64,000 bases of DNA from NCBI RefSeq assembly GCF_018294505.1, contig NC_057795.1, forward strand, positions 229,504,643 through 229,568,642, given 5' to 3'. A program made the position numbers and the translations under genes. Of the stretch, positions 10,910 to 22,122 are shown piece after piece. Source of the DNA: Triticum aestivum. Taxonomy: Eukaryota; Streptophyta; Magnoliopsida; Poales; Poaceae. Each line of letters begins with the position of its first letter. Positions within the stretch are counted from its first letter, which is position 1. The notes under the pieces were generated by a model that had not been told where the DNA came from, did no database searches, and saw only the letters and a list, made by a program, of their open reading frames with translations.

Positions 10910-11836
10910 ATGGATAGGCAAGGCATTTCATCTCCGATCTATGACAACAACGACGACGTGAACAACTACATCACCAAAGCGTCTATCTTCGATCTAGAAC
11001 GACAAGTGCAAGGCGCACAATCAAGATTGCGAGAGCGCATCGAGAACATCTCCATCGACATTCGTCACTCCGAAGAAAGGAGAAGGGACTACATCGACAA
11101 GAAGCTTGCCGCACATAAAGAGGAGCAAGATGCAAGGATGGAGGAGATTCAGACCTTGCTCAAGTCTACTTCCCCTTCATCATCTTCAAGGCGGCGACAT
11201 TCAAGCCACAAGTCTTCAGAGCGCGAAAAAGATGCAAGTGCAAATCATCCTCGTCCACATCTACATAGCGACCACCATCATGTTCGTGATCAACATCATC
11301 ATGAAGGGCAAGTCACCTCCAAGCATCATGTGCACGACGACGACAAACGACATCTTCTACGAGCTTGAGCACGACACCGACATCATCATCATGAAGAGGC
11401 TCCACAAGCGCAAATGCACAAGTCCCAACAAGCCCTACATCACGCCAAGTCGACGCTTCATGAGCACAAAAGAAGACCGCGAGACGAGCACCACCAAGAG
11501 GTGCTACGGCTACAACAACCACTTCGGCATCTTCGCCAAGTGCAATCAAGGCATCTTCGCCTTTGGACGTACGACATCTTCGCCTACTTCCCACGAGTAC
11601 GCCTACAACGACTTCATCAAATCCAAGGCGACTACCTACAAGCGAGGGCGACACTTCCATCTTCGGAAGCCCCCCGAGGAAGATGGTCGAGCATGGGAAA
11701 TTCCCTTCGGTCATGGAGACGAGCTACGAGGTGCCGCATCATATGGGCCTCCCACACCAAGACGGTGAAAAGACGGTCGATCAAGGGCCATCCCCTTCGA
11801 CCACAGCGACGAGCGCGAACCTCTTCCACAACATGA
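10910..11836 (+). pseudogene. Gag-like coiled-coil ORF of the guest element
   Basis: From ATG 10910 the frame encodes MDRQGISSPIYDNNDD followed by a charged heptad-rich segment (DLERQVQGAQSRLRERIENI, then RRRDYIDKKLAAHKEEQDAR) expected to form a coiled coil. A Ser/Arg/His-rich tail follows. A TGA at 11366-11368 interrupts the frame, which then stays open to 11836. Position after the leader and coiled-coil character suggest a structural or gag-like protein, but I cannot place it in a known gag family. The two overlapping frames at 11106-11768 and 11563-12429 suggest that frameshifts have scrambled the 3' half. Confidence 0.5.
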
Positions 11837-14800
11837 AGACGGCGCCCACATTGGACTCCTCCTCCGAGTCAGGCTACGCGACCGCGCATGGAGACATTTG
11901 CACCTACATCTCTCCGACACCCACATATGTTGAGATGCCCCAAATGCCATGTGAGGAGAGCCACCACCACATGAGTGACATGAGTGACTCCACCATACGT
12001 GACATTGAGAGCATTTCCTATGAGAGGATGAGTGTGACCACCACTAGCCCCACCCATGAGAGCATGCCACACATCCTATGTGAGGTTGAGCGCCATTTGA
12101 GTGATTCCACCAACCATATGAGTGAGAGCATCCTTGAGGGAGTGAGTGAGCCACAACACTTAGAGAGTGAGGTAGTTGATACGGCATGTGAGGCCACTAT
12201 GATTTCTAACGACTTAACCTCTACTCCTAGTGTGTTTTCTTCTTTGGTGCTAGGTCTCCTACATGACGACATGCCTATCCTCGACGAGTCCATCTCTCCA
12301 ATGGGAAAACCGATGGCCATTGTGGACGATGATGCACCCCCACATGGTTCCATCAAGATAAAGATGACAACGAGACGATCTTCAACACCTCACCTACAAC
12401 TCATGAGCGATGCTCCAACGGTAACATAGGTGATGGTGCTTCTCTTGTCCCACTAGTGGACTCTCTTGACATCGATTGCTCCCATGATGTTGACCCACCT
12501 ATTACCATGCTTCATGCTAGTGAAACTTCTTCATGCCTTGACTTACCTATTTATGATGAATATGATGATGAGCATGTTGAGTTGCCTAGTTGTGATGCTA
12601 TGCTCCATAGGATATCATGTGAAAATTCTTTTGGTCACATCATGTTTGACAATCCATTAAACTTGTCATATGCTATGAGTGAGATCTCCCATATTGCCTC
12701 ATTTAAATCTCAACATAGTAACTATGCATGCCCCATTAAAATCAATCCCATTTGCACTTATGGCATAGATGACGAGATGATGGTCATTGGCTTTTGTTTT
12801 TCATGTGATGATATTGCCATGCTTCCTTTACATGATTTGCGCAATTCATATACTATGCCATGCCATAATCACATTGAACCAAATATGCTTTGTTTTGGAT
12901 GTTGTCAATATTCTCCACGTGATGTTTCTACTCTTGCTCATGAGGAGACCCCCATAGTTTCCTCATACATATTAGGAGATCTTGATGCATTTCATACTTT
13001 GCATGATTCCCATGATAGTGTACACCATATGCATTCCATGAATAACAATGCTCTAGATATTTCTCATGATGCATTACATCCTTTGAGTCTCCATTATGAC
13101 ATACATAACAACAAACCTATCATGATGGATGACATGTTTCTATATCACACATCTCATTTATTTGAGCGTTGACTATTTTGTGCTAACCGACACATGCATG
13201 TGCGCATCATGATGGATGATGTGTACATATACCATGCACACACAATTTTTCCTTTGTCTTTGTTTTGTGTAGGTACTCTCATATACTCGTCAACCTCTCA
13301 ATCCCAAGAGTTGACGAAACGAGCTCTTGAGAGTAACGATGACTTGGGATCCCGTGGACTATCCTTACCACCGTTCCTTTCGCGCAACAACTACGCGCAT
13401 CTCTTCTACTTGGCTCTCAAACGGCTATGGGCTATATATTATTTGTCCCCTTATGCTCATTTTACCGTGTTCACTTTGCATGTTATACTTTCTTCTATGC
13501 ACTTGCCATGCAATTGTGACCCTTGCTTGCATCTACCCATGATTCACCATTATGATACTTCTATGTGTATTTGCATGCTTGGTGGAGATCCTTGTTGCTA
13601 TTGCCATGTTTATCATGTGCCCCATGCTATTGATGCTATTTTGCTCATATCTTGCCTTTATGCTTGTGAAATGTCATGTGCATTTTGTATGCCCACTATT
13701 TGCACACATGACATGCTTGCCATGATTCCTTCTAGTATGTTGCATCTTCGCACTACTAGCATGCTTGACTTGATTCCTATGATTGCTTGCTTGGTTGCAT
13801 CACCCATGTTCCACTATTACTCGCTTTCTTGGGTTGATGACATATACGCTCATGCCTCTCACATGATATATCTTGATCATTGTCTCTTGTCCATTAGTTG
13901 CCTCTTTCATATCCACTTGTATTGAGTGCAACCATCCTATGCTTATTGATCTTGGAGACTTTGACACCTTACTTGTGATGCATGCTTGTTTGATTGAGCC
14001 TATTGTATTTGGTTGTTCTTGCATCATATGCATCCATACTATGCAGTACTCCCTTGTCATTTCTTATGATGAGCATGATACATACACTTGTTGGGTATCT
14101 TCCCACACGAATGATTGGTTTTGCCATTTCGCTAACCTCATCTGTTTTTCCAAGTGTTTGTCATGTTCTTTCATTTTGAAGGATTTACAAGGCGGTACCA
14201 CCACGAGACATATTGGTTATGTGAACGCATACATGATGTGCAACTCCAACATCTTCGAGAACATTCATAAGGTGAACTCATTCTCTTTGAGCCATCCTCA
14301 AATACACATATTGGATGGGTCACTCTTTCATTGTTGTTTCCTTCTTGTTGTCTACATGATACATCTCGTGAACGGAGGAGTGACATTGGAGATTGGCTAC
14401 ATGGACCTTCACATTGAGGAGCGCTCGCACTTATTGGATGCACCTTCGGATTTCCACTCATGCCTCGACATCGAGCTTTGGTACACCAACACCTCCAAAT
14501 TTGTTGCTTGTGCTCATACATGTCATGCTCGATGGACATATCATACTCACCACAAGTTTGCACTCCATGCATGGATTGACTCACATTATGATTGCCTTGT
14601 TGCATCTTGTATTCCCATGTCATCCATGATATATGAGCTTGTTCACTTCCTTAGCAAATTTGTTGTGATCTTCCTTGATGGCATATTCATACATCATGAT
14701 CATATTGCCCATCATCAATTGCATGATAACATACACATGTTGAGCATCCATTGCCATATTCATGCTATTGATAAACCGTCTCACTATGACATCATTTTGC

Positions 14801-15157
14801 ACCGTGGTTGCATTAATCATGTTTACAACACATTTGTGTGCACAATGATTGCATTTCCTCCCATGAATGCTTTGCATCTCATTCTAGATCATCTTGATAA
14901 GCTTCATGCGTTTTGTCATGACCAATCTTGCCGCATGGACTCATTCTTACATGATGGACACTTTGTGTGCGCTAACTATTTCCGAGTGTTGCTTGTGTTT
15001 GCTCTTTTCGCATGTCTATCACTCCGGCGACACCTTGGACTACTCGGATGGCGCCATGTCTTCAACTTCGTCCAACTACAAGTCCGTCTATGACAATCGT
15101 TTCCATGGTGATGAGGATCACGATCCAAGGTCGGATCTTTCCCAAGGGGGGGGGAGA
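11563..15157 (+). pseudogene. Long degenerate His/Cys/Met-rich reading frame of the guest element
   Basis: An acidic, Ser/His-rich frame (11563 to about 12350) passes by a frameshift into a second frame (about 12350-13925, one TGA at 13170-13172), then a third (13873-15093), and finally a fourth that ends PRSDLSQGGGR at the PPT (15157). The change near 12350 joins protein of similar style on both sides, which argues for decayed coding sequence and against chance ORFs. Composition is extreme in His, Cys and Met, with many CATG/ATGCAT words. No RT, IN, protease or envelope motif is recognisable. Function unknown. A non-coding, composition-driven origin is not excluded. Confidence 0.45.
15144..15157 (+). 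other. Polypurine tract of the guest element
   Basis: AAGGGGGGGGGAGA runs directly up to the TGATGCGG start of the 3' LTR. Confidence 0.85.
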
Positions 15158-16156
15158 TGATGCGGAGCATCCCACGTTCATCCCCATGTACACTCCAACT
15201 ACTCTCCAAACCCCAAGTGCACATATGATGAGACCTCGAACATACACCATTGGACACAAGGTGAACTCGCTCCTCTCCGAACCTTCACTTCCCACATGTG
15301 AGACATGGTTACTACCTCATATATATGTACTATGCATGGCTAGGAACAAGGAGGAAGACCATGGACAAGACGCCGAGGACACCAAGTACAAGGACCAAGA
15401 GAAGAAGATGCCCGAAGCTACAGCGGCCGGACGTCCAACGACTCCTAGGCTCTGGACGACCGGCCCCCTCCGGACGACCGTGCCAGCGACCACCGAACGG
15501 AATTTGCGGACATCCAAGAACTCCGGACGTCCGGGACCCCGCGAGCCTCCAGACGACCGGCCCCCTCCGGACGTCCGACCGAAGCGCACCCGAGCCGAAT
15601 CTACGGAAGTCCGAAGAGCACCGGACGTCCGGACCTTCCCGAGCCTCCGGACGACCGGAACCCTCCGGACGTCTGACGCCTATCTGCGCACAGTGTGTTG
15701 GGCCGCAGCCCATGTACCCCTCCACTTACCCCTTCGTGTCCCTAGACTATATATACTCCTCCACCTCCTCTTAGTTAGATTTAGCATTGGTTTAGCTCAT
15801 ATTTGTGAGAGAGCCTTGCTCATCCACTTGGTTACTTCTCCTCGGAGTTCATGACCTCTTCGGAGAAGATCCCCCAAGCGGATTCAAGACCCCTTTATGG
15901 GAAGATCCCCTCATGGATTCAAGACCTCCTCATGGAGAAGAATGGTTACTCGTGTATCATCCTTTGTTGACTTGGTATCTCGTGCTACTCGTGCTTCGAT
16001 GATCTAGACCCTGTGTGATTGATCTCTTGTCGGTTGAGTGATTTCTCTCTCGTTTCCTCCGTGTTCCCCTTTGTGCTTCCGCGTGTTCTTCGTGATTCCC
16101 CGTAGGATCCACTCCAAACGTGAAAGATCATCCACCTAGGGTTCTGCCCTACATCA
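15158..16156 (+). repeat. 3' LTR of the guest element
   Basis: 999 bp. Compared with 7881-8897 it shows about 40 substitutions (around 33 of them transitions), an 18-bp gap in the motif cluster and a few 1-2 bp gaps. TATA box at 15747-15756. Confidence 0.93.
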
Positions 16157-17515
16157 GGTGAACCAAGAGTTGATACGGAAGCATCCACAAGTGGGACACA
16201 CCAAGATGAAGAAAACGAGGAAGTGCATCAAGATGAATGTCAACAACCTCCTTCTCCACCACGACAAGAGAACGACAACGCCAACAATGAAGAAGGCCAA
16301 GAAGAAGAAGAACAAGATGAAGAAGATGTTCAACAAAGACCCAAGCAAAAGCTTTCACGAGTTCGAGCAAGAATTGCTAAAGATCACCCCGTCGAGCAAA
16401 TCTACAATGACATTCAAACCGGGAGAATCACTCGCTCTAAAACTCGTTTAGCTAACTTTTGTGAAAACTATTCTTTCATTTCTAGCATTGAACCTATGAA
16501 GGTTGAAGAAGCATTGGAAGATCCAGATTGGATAAATGCTATGCATGAAGAGCTACATAACTTTGAGAGGAACCAAGTTTGGACATTGGTTGAAAAGCCC
16601 GACAACAACCACAACATCATCGGTACCAAATGGGTATTTCGCAACAAGCAAGATGAAGATGGACAAGTAGTTCACAACAAAGCACGTCTCGTCGCCCAAG
16701 GCTACACACAAGTCGAAGGTATGGACTATGGAGAGACTTACGCCCCTGTTGCTAGACTTGAGTGCATTCGCATCTTACTTGCCTATGCTAATAATCATGA
16801 TATCACCTTGTACCAAATGGACATTAAAAGTGCTTTTCTAAATGGTGAAATAGAGGAGGAAGTTTATGTTAAGCAACCTCCCGGCTTTGTCAATCCTAAG
16901 AAACCCAATCATGTTTACAAACTTCACAAAGCTCTTTATGGTCTTAAACAAGCTCCTAGAGCTTGGTATAAATGCTTGACCAAGTTTCTTATTGAAAAAG
17001 GCTTTGAAATTGGGAAAATTGATTCTACTCTTTTTACTAAAAGGGTTAATGGAGAACTATTTGTGTTCCAAATTTATGTTGATGATATCATATTTGGTTC
17101 AACTAACCCTCATTTTAGTGAAAAGTTTGGGAAGCTAATGTCGGAGAAGTTGAGATGTCTATGATGAGTGAACTCAAATTCTTCCTTGGGTTGCAAATCA
17201 AGCAAACTAAGGAAGGTACCTTTGTTTCTCAAACGAAGTACATCAAGGACTTATTCAAGAAGTTCAATATGCAAGAATTCAAAGGTATGTCTACACCCAT
17301 GCCTACTAGTGGACATAATGACTTAACCAAAGGTGGTGAACCGGTTGATCAAAAGGTTTATCACTCTATGATCGGTTCATTGTTATATCTATGTGCTTCA
17401 TGTCCCGATATCATGCTAAGTGTGTGCATGTGTGCACGATATCAAGCTACTCCTAAGGAATGTCATCTTAAGGTCGTGAAAAGGATAGTGAGATACTTAA
17501 TCCATACACCAAACT
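16157..17515 (+). pseudogene. Sirevirus reverse transcriptase
   Basis: Pol resumes in phase directly after the guest element. After an acidic Gln-rich linker comes the Copia RT: KWVFRNKQDEDG, KARLVAQGYTQ, YAPVARLECIRILLA, QMDIKSAFLNGE, and the catalytic YVDD at about 17075-17086, then ELKFFLGLQIKQ and IGSLLYLCASCPD. It would copy the element RNA into cDNA. A one-base loss near 17147 shifts the frame. Close to 17516 a segment of roughly nine codons before RNase H is missing. Confidence 0.93.
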
Positions 17516-17971
17516 TTCGATCTTGTTGGCTATTCCCACTCGGACTATGTCGGAGACAAGGTTGATAGAAAATCCACTTCGGGTACTTGTCAATTTCTTG
17601 GTAGATCTCTTGTGTCTTGGTCCTCCAAGAAACAAAACTCGGTATCCTTATCCACCGCCGAAGCTGAATATATAGCCGCTGGTTCATGTTGTGCTCAATT
17701 ACTTTGGATGACCCAGAGACATGTTCCATTGCTTTGTGACAATGAAAGTGCTATCAAAATTGGTCATAATCCTGTGCAACATTCTCGAACTAAGCATATT
17801 GAAGTTCGTCATCATTTCATTCAAGATCATGTTGCTAAGGGTGACATTGATCTTAAGTATGTTCACACTGAAAAGCAATTAGCGAATATATTCACTAAAC
17901 CTCTTGATGAGAAAGTGTTTTGCAGGTTAAGAGGAGAATTGAACATCATTGATGCTTCAAACTTGGAGTAG
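17516..17971 (+). pseudogene. Sirevirus RNase H
   Basis: The frame FDLVGYSHSDYVGDKVDRKS, SWSSKKQNSVSLSTAEAEY, LCDNESAIKI and ANIFTKPLDEKVF is the standard Copia RNase H that degrades RNA in the RNA-DNA hybrid. It ends at TAG 17969-17971. It follows the local deletion described for the RT and is out of frame with it. Confidence 0.92.
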
Positions 17972-19974
17972 AAACTCCATTAGATACATGCAAGACATGA
18001 GCTTATGACTAATCCTTGATATTTCTCTTATGATGAAAATCTTATGTCTTGGATATATTTGTATTTTGCATGTTATCTAACTCTTGTAGGTACTTGGTGG
18101 AATCCAACTCCATGAGATTGTAATCTACTCATATCTTGAGCAATCTCTACATCACCAAGTCTCTACACAATGGTGGATGAAGACAAGGAAGCACAAAACC
18201 TCTCAAACATATCCTTTGACAAATTCTATGTTGAGCTTCAAGATTGTCATTCTTGGATACACAAGTGCTCTTCCTTGCAAGAACTAACCCATGTAGGAAG
18301 ATGGACTAAAATTCCAAGTGGTGCTCCAAACTCTTGATGAGCTACATCAACCTTGAGCATCCCACACAAGTTCAATTACATGGACCACACCACCAACCAA
18401 GGTATGTTGTTCCATCTTAGAGAGGCTTTACTCCAAGTCATGAGCTAAAGCAACTCGACAAGATGTGAGTACATCAAGATGCTTAAACGAAAAATGGCAA
18501 CCCCATTTTGAGCTTAAACGATGAGTATGACCTATGATCAAGTGATCTCACTTGACTCCTAAGTCAATATACTCTAACATAGGTGACTCTGTCGCCGACC
18601 ATCTCTAGATGAAGTTCTCTTGTGTTCTCTTCTGTGTTTTTGCATTTGTCTCATGCATATTCGTTTCCCCTTTCAAAAAAAAACTTCATCTAGATTTCTT
18701 TCTGTTTGCTCTGCATTTTCTGCATTCCAATTCATTGCACATCTTTCAGTAAATTCTTTGCAAATCTTTGTGAGATCTTACTAGTCTAGTGAGCTGAGGT
18801 GACAAGTGTTTTCTCTGCGATGAACTCGGTTTCACCGTTTAGTTATTTCCGGCCCAACCGAATCCTCTCGGTACGACCGAAACACACCACTCGGTGCCAC
18901 CGATTTCACAACAGGAAAAACTATTTGCCACATACTCTGTGTTTCTTCTGATCCAGCTCCACTCAATGAATCTTGTCCTCTGCAAGCATCACATTTTTAT
19001 CATTGCTTTGATCTGTGTCTCAAGGACCAAACCCATTCGACAGATTCCAGAAGATCCTTCTTGGAAATTGATGTCAAAGGGGGAGAGAGAGAACATCAAA
19101 GCTTATCATTTGAAGATAGAGAGAGCATCAAAGCTTATCACCTTCACCTTCTTAAGGGGGAGAGAGACCTTCTAGGGGGAGAGACCCTCAAAAGGAGAGA
19201 GAGATCTCCAAGGGGAAAGGATACTTAAGTAGAAAGTATTTCTCAAGGATCCCAGATGCTTGGTGTTCAAGAGGAGAGATGTCCACATGTCTTCTTGAGG
19301 GGAGAGACATGTTCATATGATCTATTGTGCTTATTTGCATTAGCATACATTAGCTCTGAACATTAGCTCTGATCATCATTCATATCTTTCAGCTCTGATT
19401 TTCTATTCGCTATCTTCTCCCAATATCCCATGTTAGATTCAGGGGGAGCAAGACATCTAAGGGAAAGAGATCATTTAAATTCATTGCATATCTTTACTCT
19501 TGGGGACATGTCTAATTCATGTGGTACTTAGTACTCACTACCTACATGTCATCCAAGTCTTGGTATTCTTGTGGTTTCTTTTGTTTGCTATGACTAGTAG
19601 ATGCATCTGTGTTATCTAACTTTGTTTACGCAGGTTCATTCCATCCTAAGCCAACTCAAGACCACAAGTTAAGTATATGCATCACAATCATGTGTATGAG
19701 GAATTCTTGCTGATGTACATATTGTTTGCAAGAAGGACTCATGAGCATGAAGGTATTTTCTTCAACATTCTTTGCTCTGATGCATATGGCCAAGATACAT
19801 GTAACACATTGCCTGCTCTATCATGTTTTTGCTCTCACATGTTTCTACATTCCATATTCACATGATTGCATGCATGTAGGGGGAGCCTATGTTTGTTACA
19901 TGTCTTTTTAAAGCTTTACTTGCTACTCTTTATATCTTTATCTAAAGCTTTGATGTATGTTGCCATCAATTACC
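17972..19974 (+). other. Sirevirus 3' non-coding region with repeated PPT-like tracts
   Basis: No supported ORF. A small group of CGGTnnnACCG-like words lies at about 18828-18905. From about 19075 onward come many AGGGGGAGAG-type purine tracts (near 19077, 19154, 19175, 19439 and 19877) before the true PPT. Multiplied polypurine tracts are a known Sirevirus hallmark. The env-like ORF that some Sireviruses carry here is absent. Confidence 0.75.
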
Positions 19975-19988
19975 AAAAAGGGGGAGAT
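19975..19988 (+). other. Polypurine tract of the Sirevirus
   Basis: AAAAAGGGGGAGAT abuts the TGAAAGCAC start of the 3' LTR. Confidence 0.88.
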
Positions 19989-21668
19989 TGAAAGCACAAG
20001 TGCTCCCTAGGTGGTTTTGGTAATTAATGTCAACATATCTCTTGTTGGACTAACACTTTATCTAGCATGTTTCAGATGAGTTCAACAATGGAGTGGCATG
20101 GACTAAAGGATTTGGGAACTCCTTCAAGATGCTAATGACAAAGGATTGGCTCGAGCTTCAAGATCAAGACTCTTCATTTTACATTTTAGTGGTCCGAGGT
20201 CACATTGAGTCTATAGGAAAAGCCAATACTATCAAGGAGGGATGAGGTGTTGCTTAATGAGCCTCTTGCTTCATGTGCTTTGTGATATGCTCCAAAACCC
20301 TCAACTACTTTCCCACATCCACAAATGACCTAAACCCAACGCCAAAATCGGTCACACCGATTCTTCCTATCTGGCGCCACCGATTCCAAAAGTCATAGCC
20401 ACTGCCACAAACCCTAAGCAAATTGGTCTTACCGATAGGGATCTCGGTCTCACCGAGATGGGATTGTAATCTCTCTATGTATGTCCATTATCAAAATCGG
20501 TCTCACCGAGTTTGAGCAATCGGTACTACCGAGATTACAATGCAAACTCTCTAGAAAACTTATTACCAAAATCGGTCTCACCGAATTTGAGTAATCGGTC
20601 CCACCGAGTTTGCCTGACCAACTCTCTGGGAAGCTTATTACCAAATCGGTCCCACCGAGTTTGTGTAATCGGTCTTACCGAGATTACGTTATGCCCTAAC
20701 CCTAACCGAATCGGTCTCACCGAGTTGCATTTTGGTCCCACCGAAAACCCTAACAGTCACATTATTTGCTAAATCGATATGACCGAGTTTAACGATTCGG
20801 TCCCACCGAGTTTGGTAGATTGTGTGTAATGGTTAGATTTTGTGTGGAGGCTATATATACCCCTCCACCTCCTCTTCCTTCGTGGAGAGAGCCATTAGAA
20901 CGAACCTACACTTCCAGCATACATTTTCTGAGAGAGAACTACCTACTCATGTGTTGAGACCAAGATATTCCATTCCTACCATATGAATCTTGATCTCTAG
21001 CCTTTCCCAAGTTGCTTTCCACTCAAATCTTCTTTCCACCAGATCCAAAACCTATGAGAGAGAGTTGAGTGTTGGGGAGACTATAATTTGAAGCACAAGA
21101 GCAAGGAGTTCATCATCAACACACCATTTGTTACTTCTTGGAGAGTGGTGTCTCCTAGATTGGCTAGGTGTCACTTGGGAGCCTCCAACAAGATTTTGGA
21201 GTTGAACCAAGGAGTTTGTAAGGGCAAGGAGATCGCCTACTTCGTGAAGATCTACCTCTAGTGAGGCAAGTCCTTCGTGGGCGACGGCCATGGTGGGATA
21301 GACAAGGTTGCTACTTCGTGGACCCTTTGTGGGTGGAGCCCTCCGTGGACTCGCGCAGCCGTTACCCTTCGTGGGTTGAAGTCTCCATCAACGTGGATGT
21401 ACGGTAGCACCACCTATCGAAACCACGCCAAAAACATCCATGTCTCCAATTGCGTTTGAATCCTCCAAACCCTTCCCTTTACTTTCTTGCAAGTTGCATG
21501 CTTTAATCTCCGCTGCTCATATACTCTTTGCATGCTTGCTTGATATGTATTGTGAATGTTAAACTTGTGCCTAATCTCCACTTAAACTTAAAGAACCTTA
21601 AAAACTGCAACTTTGGTACTTAGTGTCTAATCACCCCCCCTCTAGACACCTCTTCTCAAGGTCCTACA
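19989..21668 (+). repeat. 3' LTR of the Sirevirus
   Basis: 1680 bp. About nine substitutions and a one-base C-run difference separate it from 4075-5753, and several hundred bases in the middle appear identical. TATA box at 20851-20860. Confidence 0.95.
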
Positions 21669-21673
21669 CTTTG
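21669..21673. repeat. Right target-site duplication CTTTG of the Copia element
   Basis: Matches 4070-4074. Confidence 0.93.
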
Positions 21674-22122
21674 TCAGTCTTCTGAGCTTCTCTGATTCTA
21701 TCCATCAAAGTTGACTGAATCTCCAATGCTGCCACATAGCCTCTCAGAACTATTTCCAAACATAGCTCACAAAGATCCTCGGCTAACACCTTTGGTATTT
21801 CTCCCGTCATTAGTGTATTGAGATGGCTCTTACGGCTCAATGCGTCAGCTACCACATTAGCCTTTCCGGGATGATAATGCAATCTCATGTCATAATCCTT
21901 AATGAGCTCCAACCATCTCCTTTGTCTGAGTTTTAACTCCTTCTGCGTGAAAATGTACTTCAAACTCTTGTGATCCGTATACACCTCACAATGGTTTCCA
22001 ATAAGAAAATGTCTCCATGTTTTCAATGCATGCACTACGGCTGCTAACTCCAAATCATGCGTGGCATAATTTAACTCGTGGGGTTTCAATTGTCGTGAAG
22101 CATACGAAACAACTCTCCCCTC
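21674..22122 (-). pseudogene. Chromovirus RNase H and linker
   Basis: [33 protein letters not shown] and [13 protein letters not shown] are Gypsy RNase H signatures. The frame is separated from RT by a TAG stop at 22123-22125. The linker toward integrase is cut by the Copia insertion at 21669 and continues at 4069. RNase H removes template RNA during reverse transcription. Confidence 0.92.

Larger units (their letters stand above)
7881..16156 (+). mobile_element. Non-autonomous LTR retrotransposon (RLX) inserted in the Sirevirus pol
   Basis: 8276 bp with LTRs 7881-8897 and 15158-16156 (TGATGCGG...CCTACATCA), a 5-bp TSD, a PBS-like site and an oligo-G PPT. No RT, RNase H, integrase or protease motif is visible in any frame between the LTRs. 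It holds a coiled-coil gag-like ORF and a long degenerate His/Cys/Met-rich coding-like stretch ending PRSDLSQGGGR on the PPT, an ending I remember from grass Ty3/Gypsy-related repeats. The LTRs differ at about 40 of 995 aligned sites, mostly transitions, plus an indel of about 18 bp. It must be mobilised by enzymes supplied in trans. Confidence 0.9.
4075..21668 (+). mobile_element. Ty1/Copia Sirevirus (SIRE/Maximus-like), carrying an 8.3-kb guest element
   Basis: LTRs at 4075-5753 and 19989-21668 begin TGAAAGCAC and end CA. The element has a 5-bp TSD, an initiator-Met PBS and a purine-rich PPT. Pol order is PR-IN-RT-RH, the Copia order. Sirevirus signs are the CDS style, the many GGGGGAGA tracts before the 3' LTR and palindrome-rich LTRs. 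The two LTRs differ at about 9 of 1680 positions plus one indel (about 0.5%), so the copy is young. Even so, the coding part has at least five lesions and an 8276-bp insertion at 7881-16156. Length without the guest is about 9.3 kb. No env-like ORF is present. Confidence 0.93.

Noticed and set aside
13873..15093. Possible multi-pass membrane or envelope protein in the guest element
   Set aside because: Hydrophobic stretches are mixed with His/Cys, with no signal peptide or regular membrane segments. Better described as a degenerate frame of unknown role.
20450..21459. Small ORFs of 60-86 codons repeated at 4536-5545
   Set aside because: They are the same LTR read twice, with no protein family signal and overlapping frames on both strands.
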